48,963 nucleotides of DNA from Arsenophonus sp048493715 (lineage in GTDB: Bacteria; Pseudomonadota; Gammaproteobacteria; Enterobacterales; Enterobacteriaceae), in assembly GCA_048493715.1 (NCBI GenBank), contig JBGDCZ010000018.1, forward strand, positions 1 to 48,963, read 5' to 3'. Position 1 is the stretch's first letter; each line of letters opens with the position of its first letter. The notes beneath the pieces were generated by a model, which saw nothing but the letters and a program-made list of their open reading frames with translations, made no database searches and was not told the DNA's origin. This document shows, in pieces, positions 47,786 to 48,963 of this stretch. Position numbers and translations under genes: made by a program.

Positions 47786-48963
47786 ATGGCTCTACTCACT
47801 TTTTTCTATTTAATCGGAATTTTTTGTTATCGTAAAGCGAACTAGTATTAAGTAGCCTACTTAATACTTACATATTGCTTAATTATGATTAGCTCTAATT
47901 TATGGCATTATTGGACGCTATTACTCGCAGTTGTAGTATTATTCCCTGTTATTTATACTCCAGTGCGTCGTTCATTCATTTCTACCCCGGCCTTACAAAT
48001 TTTTCAGAAAATCATCCCAACCATGTCAAAAACCGAGACAGAGGCCATCTAGGCAGGCACAACTTGGTGGGAAGGTGATTTCTTTCAAGGTATACCTGAC
48101 TGGGATAAATTACATAATTATCCAAAACCGCAATTAACAACGGAAGAACAAGCTTTTCTAAATAGTCCGGCTGAAGAAGCATGTCGCTTAGTTAACGACT
48201 TTCAAATTAGCCATGAACTTGCTGATCTGCCTGCCGAATTACGGCAACATTTAAAAAAACACCGCTTTTTCGCTATGATCATCAAAAAAGAGTATGGTGG
48301 CCTTGAATTTTCTGCCTATGCCCAAGCGCTTGTATTACAAAAATTAGCCGGTATTTGCGGTATGTTGGCCATTACATTTGGTGTGCCTAACTCATTAAGC
48401 CCAGGAGAACTTCTACAACATTATGGTACCGAGGAGCAGAAACAGCACTATCTGCCTAGGCTTGCTCAAGGTGAAGAGATCACATGTTTTGCGTTAACAA
48501 GTCCTGAAGCCGGCTCCGATACTGGAGCTATTCCTGACACAGACGTTGTCTGTATGAGAATGTGGGAAAACCAACAGATATTAGGAATACGTTTAAATTG
48601 GAATAAACGTTATATTACATTAGCACCGGTTGCTACAATATTAGTACTAGCATTTAAACTTTATGATCCTGATCATTTACTCGGCGATAAAACCGATCTA
48701 GGCATTACCTGTGCATTGCTCCCAACCAATATTGCTGGGATAGAAACTGGTCATCATCATTTCCCTTTGAATATCCCTTTCGAAAATGGCTCCACGCGCG
48801 GTAAAGATATTTTTGTCCCGATTGATTATATTATTGGCGGTGCCAAAGTGGCAGGCCAGGGCTGGCGCATGTTAATGGAATGTCTTTCTATCGGTCGTGA
48901 CATTACCAACTATATGAACGCATCCCGTTTGCAAGGCTTCCGTTATTTTGACATTGACGATAG
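47786..48963 (+). pseudogene. fadE: Broken acyl-CoA dehydrogenase FadE, cut by window end
   Basis: First oxidation step of fatty-acid beta-oxidation. ATG with CAGGAG upstream; the N-terminal membrane region has two early stops (after CYRKAN) and TAG near 48050 (TEAI*AGTTWWEGD). A long clean stretch follows: HELADLPAELRQHLKKHRFF, KKEYGGLEFSAYAQ, GVPNSLSPGELLQHYGTEEQ, CFALTSPEAGSD, PIDYIIGG, GQGWRML. After IGRD the match to the family is lost, implying another lesion at the right edge. Divergent from gmhA, as in E. coli. Confidence 0.92.

Overview
The window reads as chromosome of an AT-rich gammaproteobacterium of the Morganellaceae / Arsenophonus type, probably an insect-associated symbiont whose genome is being reduced. 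This is inferred from protein similarity, from enterobacterial gene order (clpB-pgeF-rluD-bamD-raiA-pheA-tyrA-aroF-rplS-trmD-rimM-rpsP-ffh; gshA-tRNA-csrA-alaS-recA; proBA-crl-frsA-gpt-pepD-dinB; gmhA-yafJ-fadE) and from an NADH:quinone reductase (nqr) operon. About 17 genes are visibly broken by stops, frameshifts or deletions, while housekeeping genes are intact. No mobile element, prophage or CRISPR array was seen.

Layout. 1-322: rRNA-type tandem promoters P1 and P2 on the minus strand, so a 16S gene should lie just left of the window. 323-6300: clpB (with a heat-shock promoter), pgeF, rluD, bamD, raiA. 6477-9914: collapsed aromatic amino acid genes pheA, tyrA, aroF. 10205-13782: intact translation/secretion block rplS-trmD-rimM-rpsP and ffh, with a hairpin in the rpsP leader. 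13961-18363: ypjD intact, corB broken, luxS truncated by one stop, gshA intact. 18550-18878: two tRNA-Arg(ACG) and one tRNA-Ser(GCU) behind a stable-RNA promoter. 19427-24905: csrA, alaS, recA (LexA-controlled), pncC; recX is absent from its usual place. 24898-34857: lplT, aas, proA, proB, frsA and pepD are pseudogenes; aroL and crl are intact, and gpt has an N-terminal frameshift. 34893-38802: broken dinB with a surviving LexA box, a dead C45 acyltransferase-like gene, an 8-copy octanucleotide repeat and a dead glycerophosphodiesterase. 38871-46053: complete nqrABCDEF-apbE-nqrM island. 46490-48963: yafJ remnant, intact gmhA, and a decayed fadE running off the right edge.

How it works together. 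Retained functions are core: translation, protein folding, outer-membrane assembly, recombination, glutathione, LPS heptose and a sodium-pumping respiratory entry point with its flavinylation and iron-maturation helpers. Lost or failing functions are phenylalanine, tyrosine and proline synthesis, lysophospholipid recycling, dipeptide hydrolysis, fatty-acid beta-oxidation, error-prone polymerase IV and autoinducer-2 synthesis. That pattern suggests reliance on a nutrient-rich host. Several lesions are single point changes, so decay looks recent and ongoing. I found no clearly new biological system; the most checkable oddities are the single-amber tyrA and luxS, the doubly frameshifted pepD, the rpsP leader hairpin and a promoter-core sequence repeated upstream of alaS.
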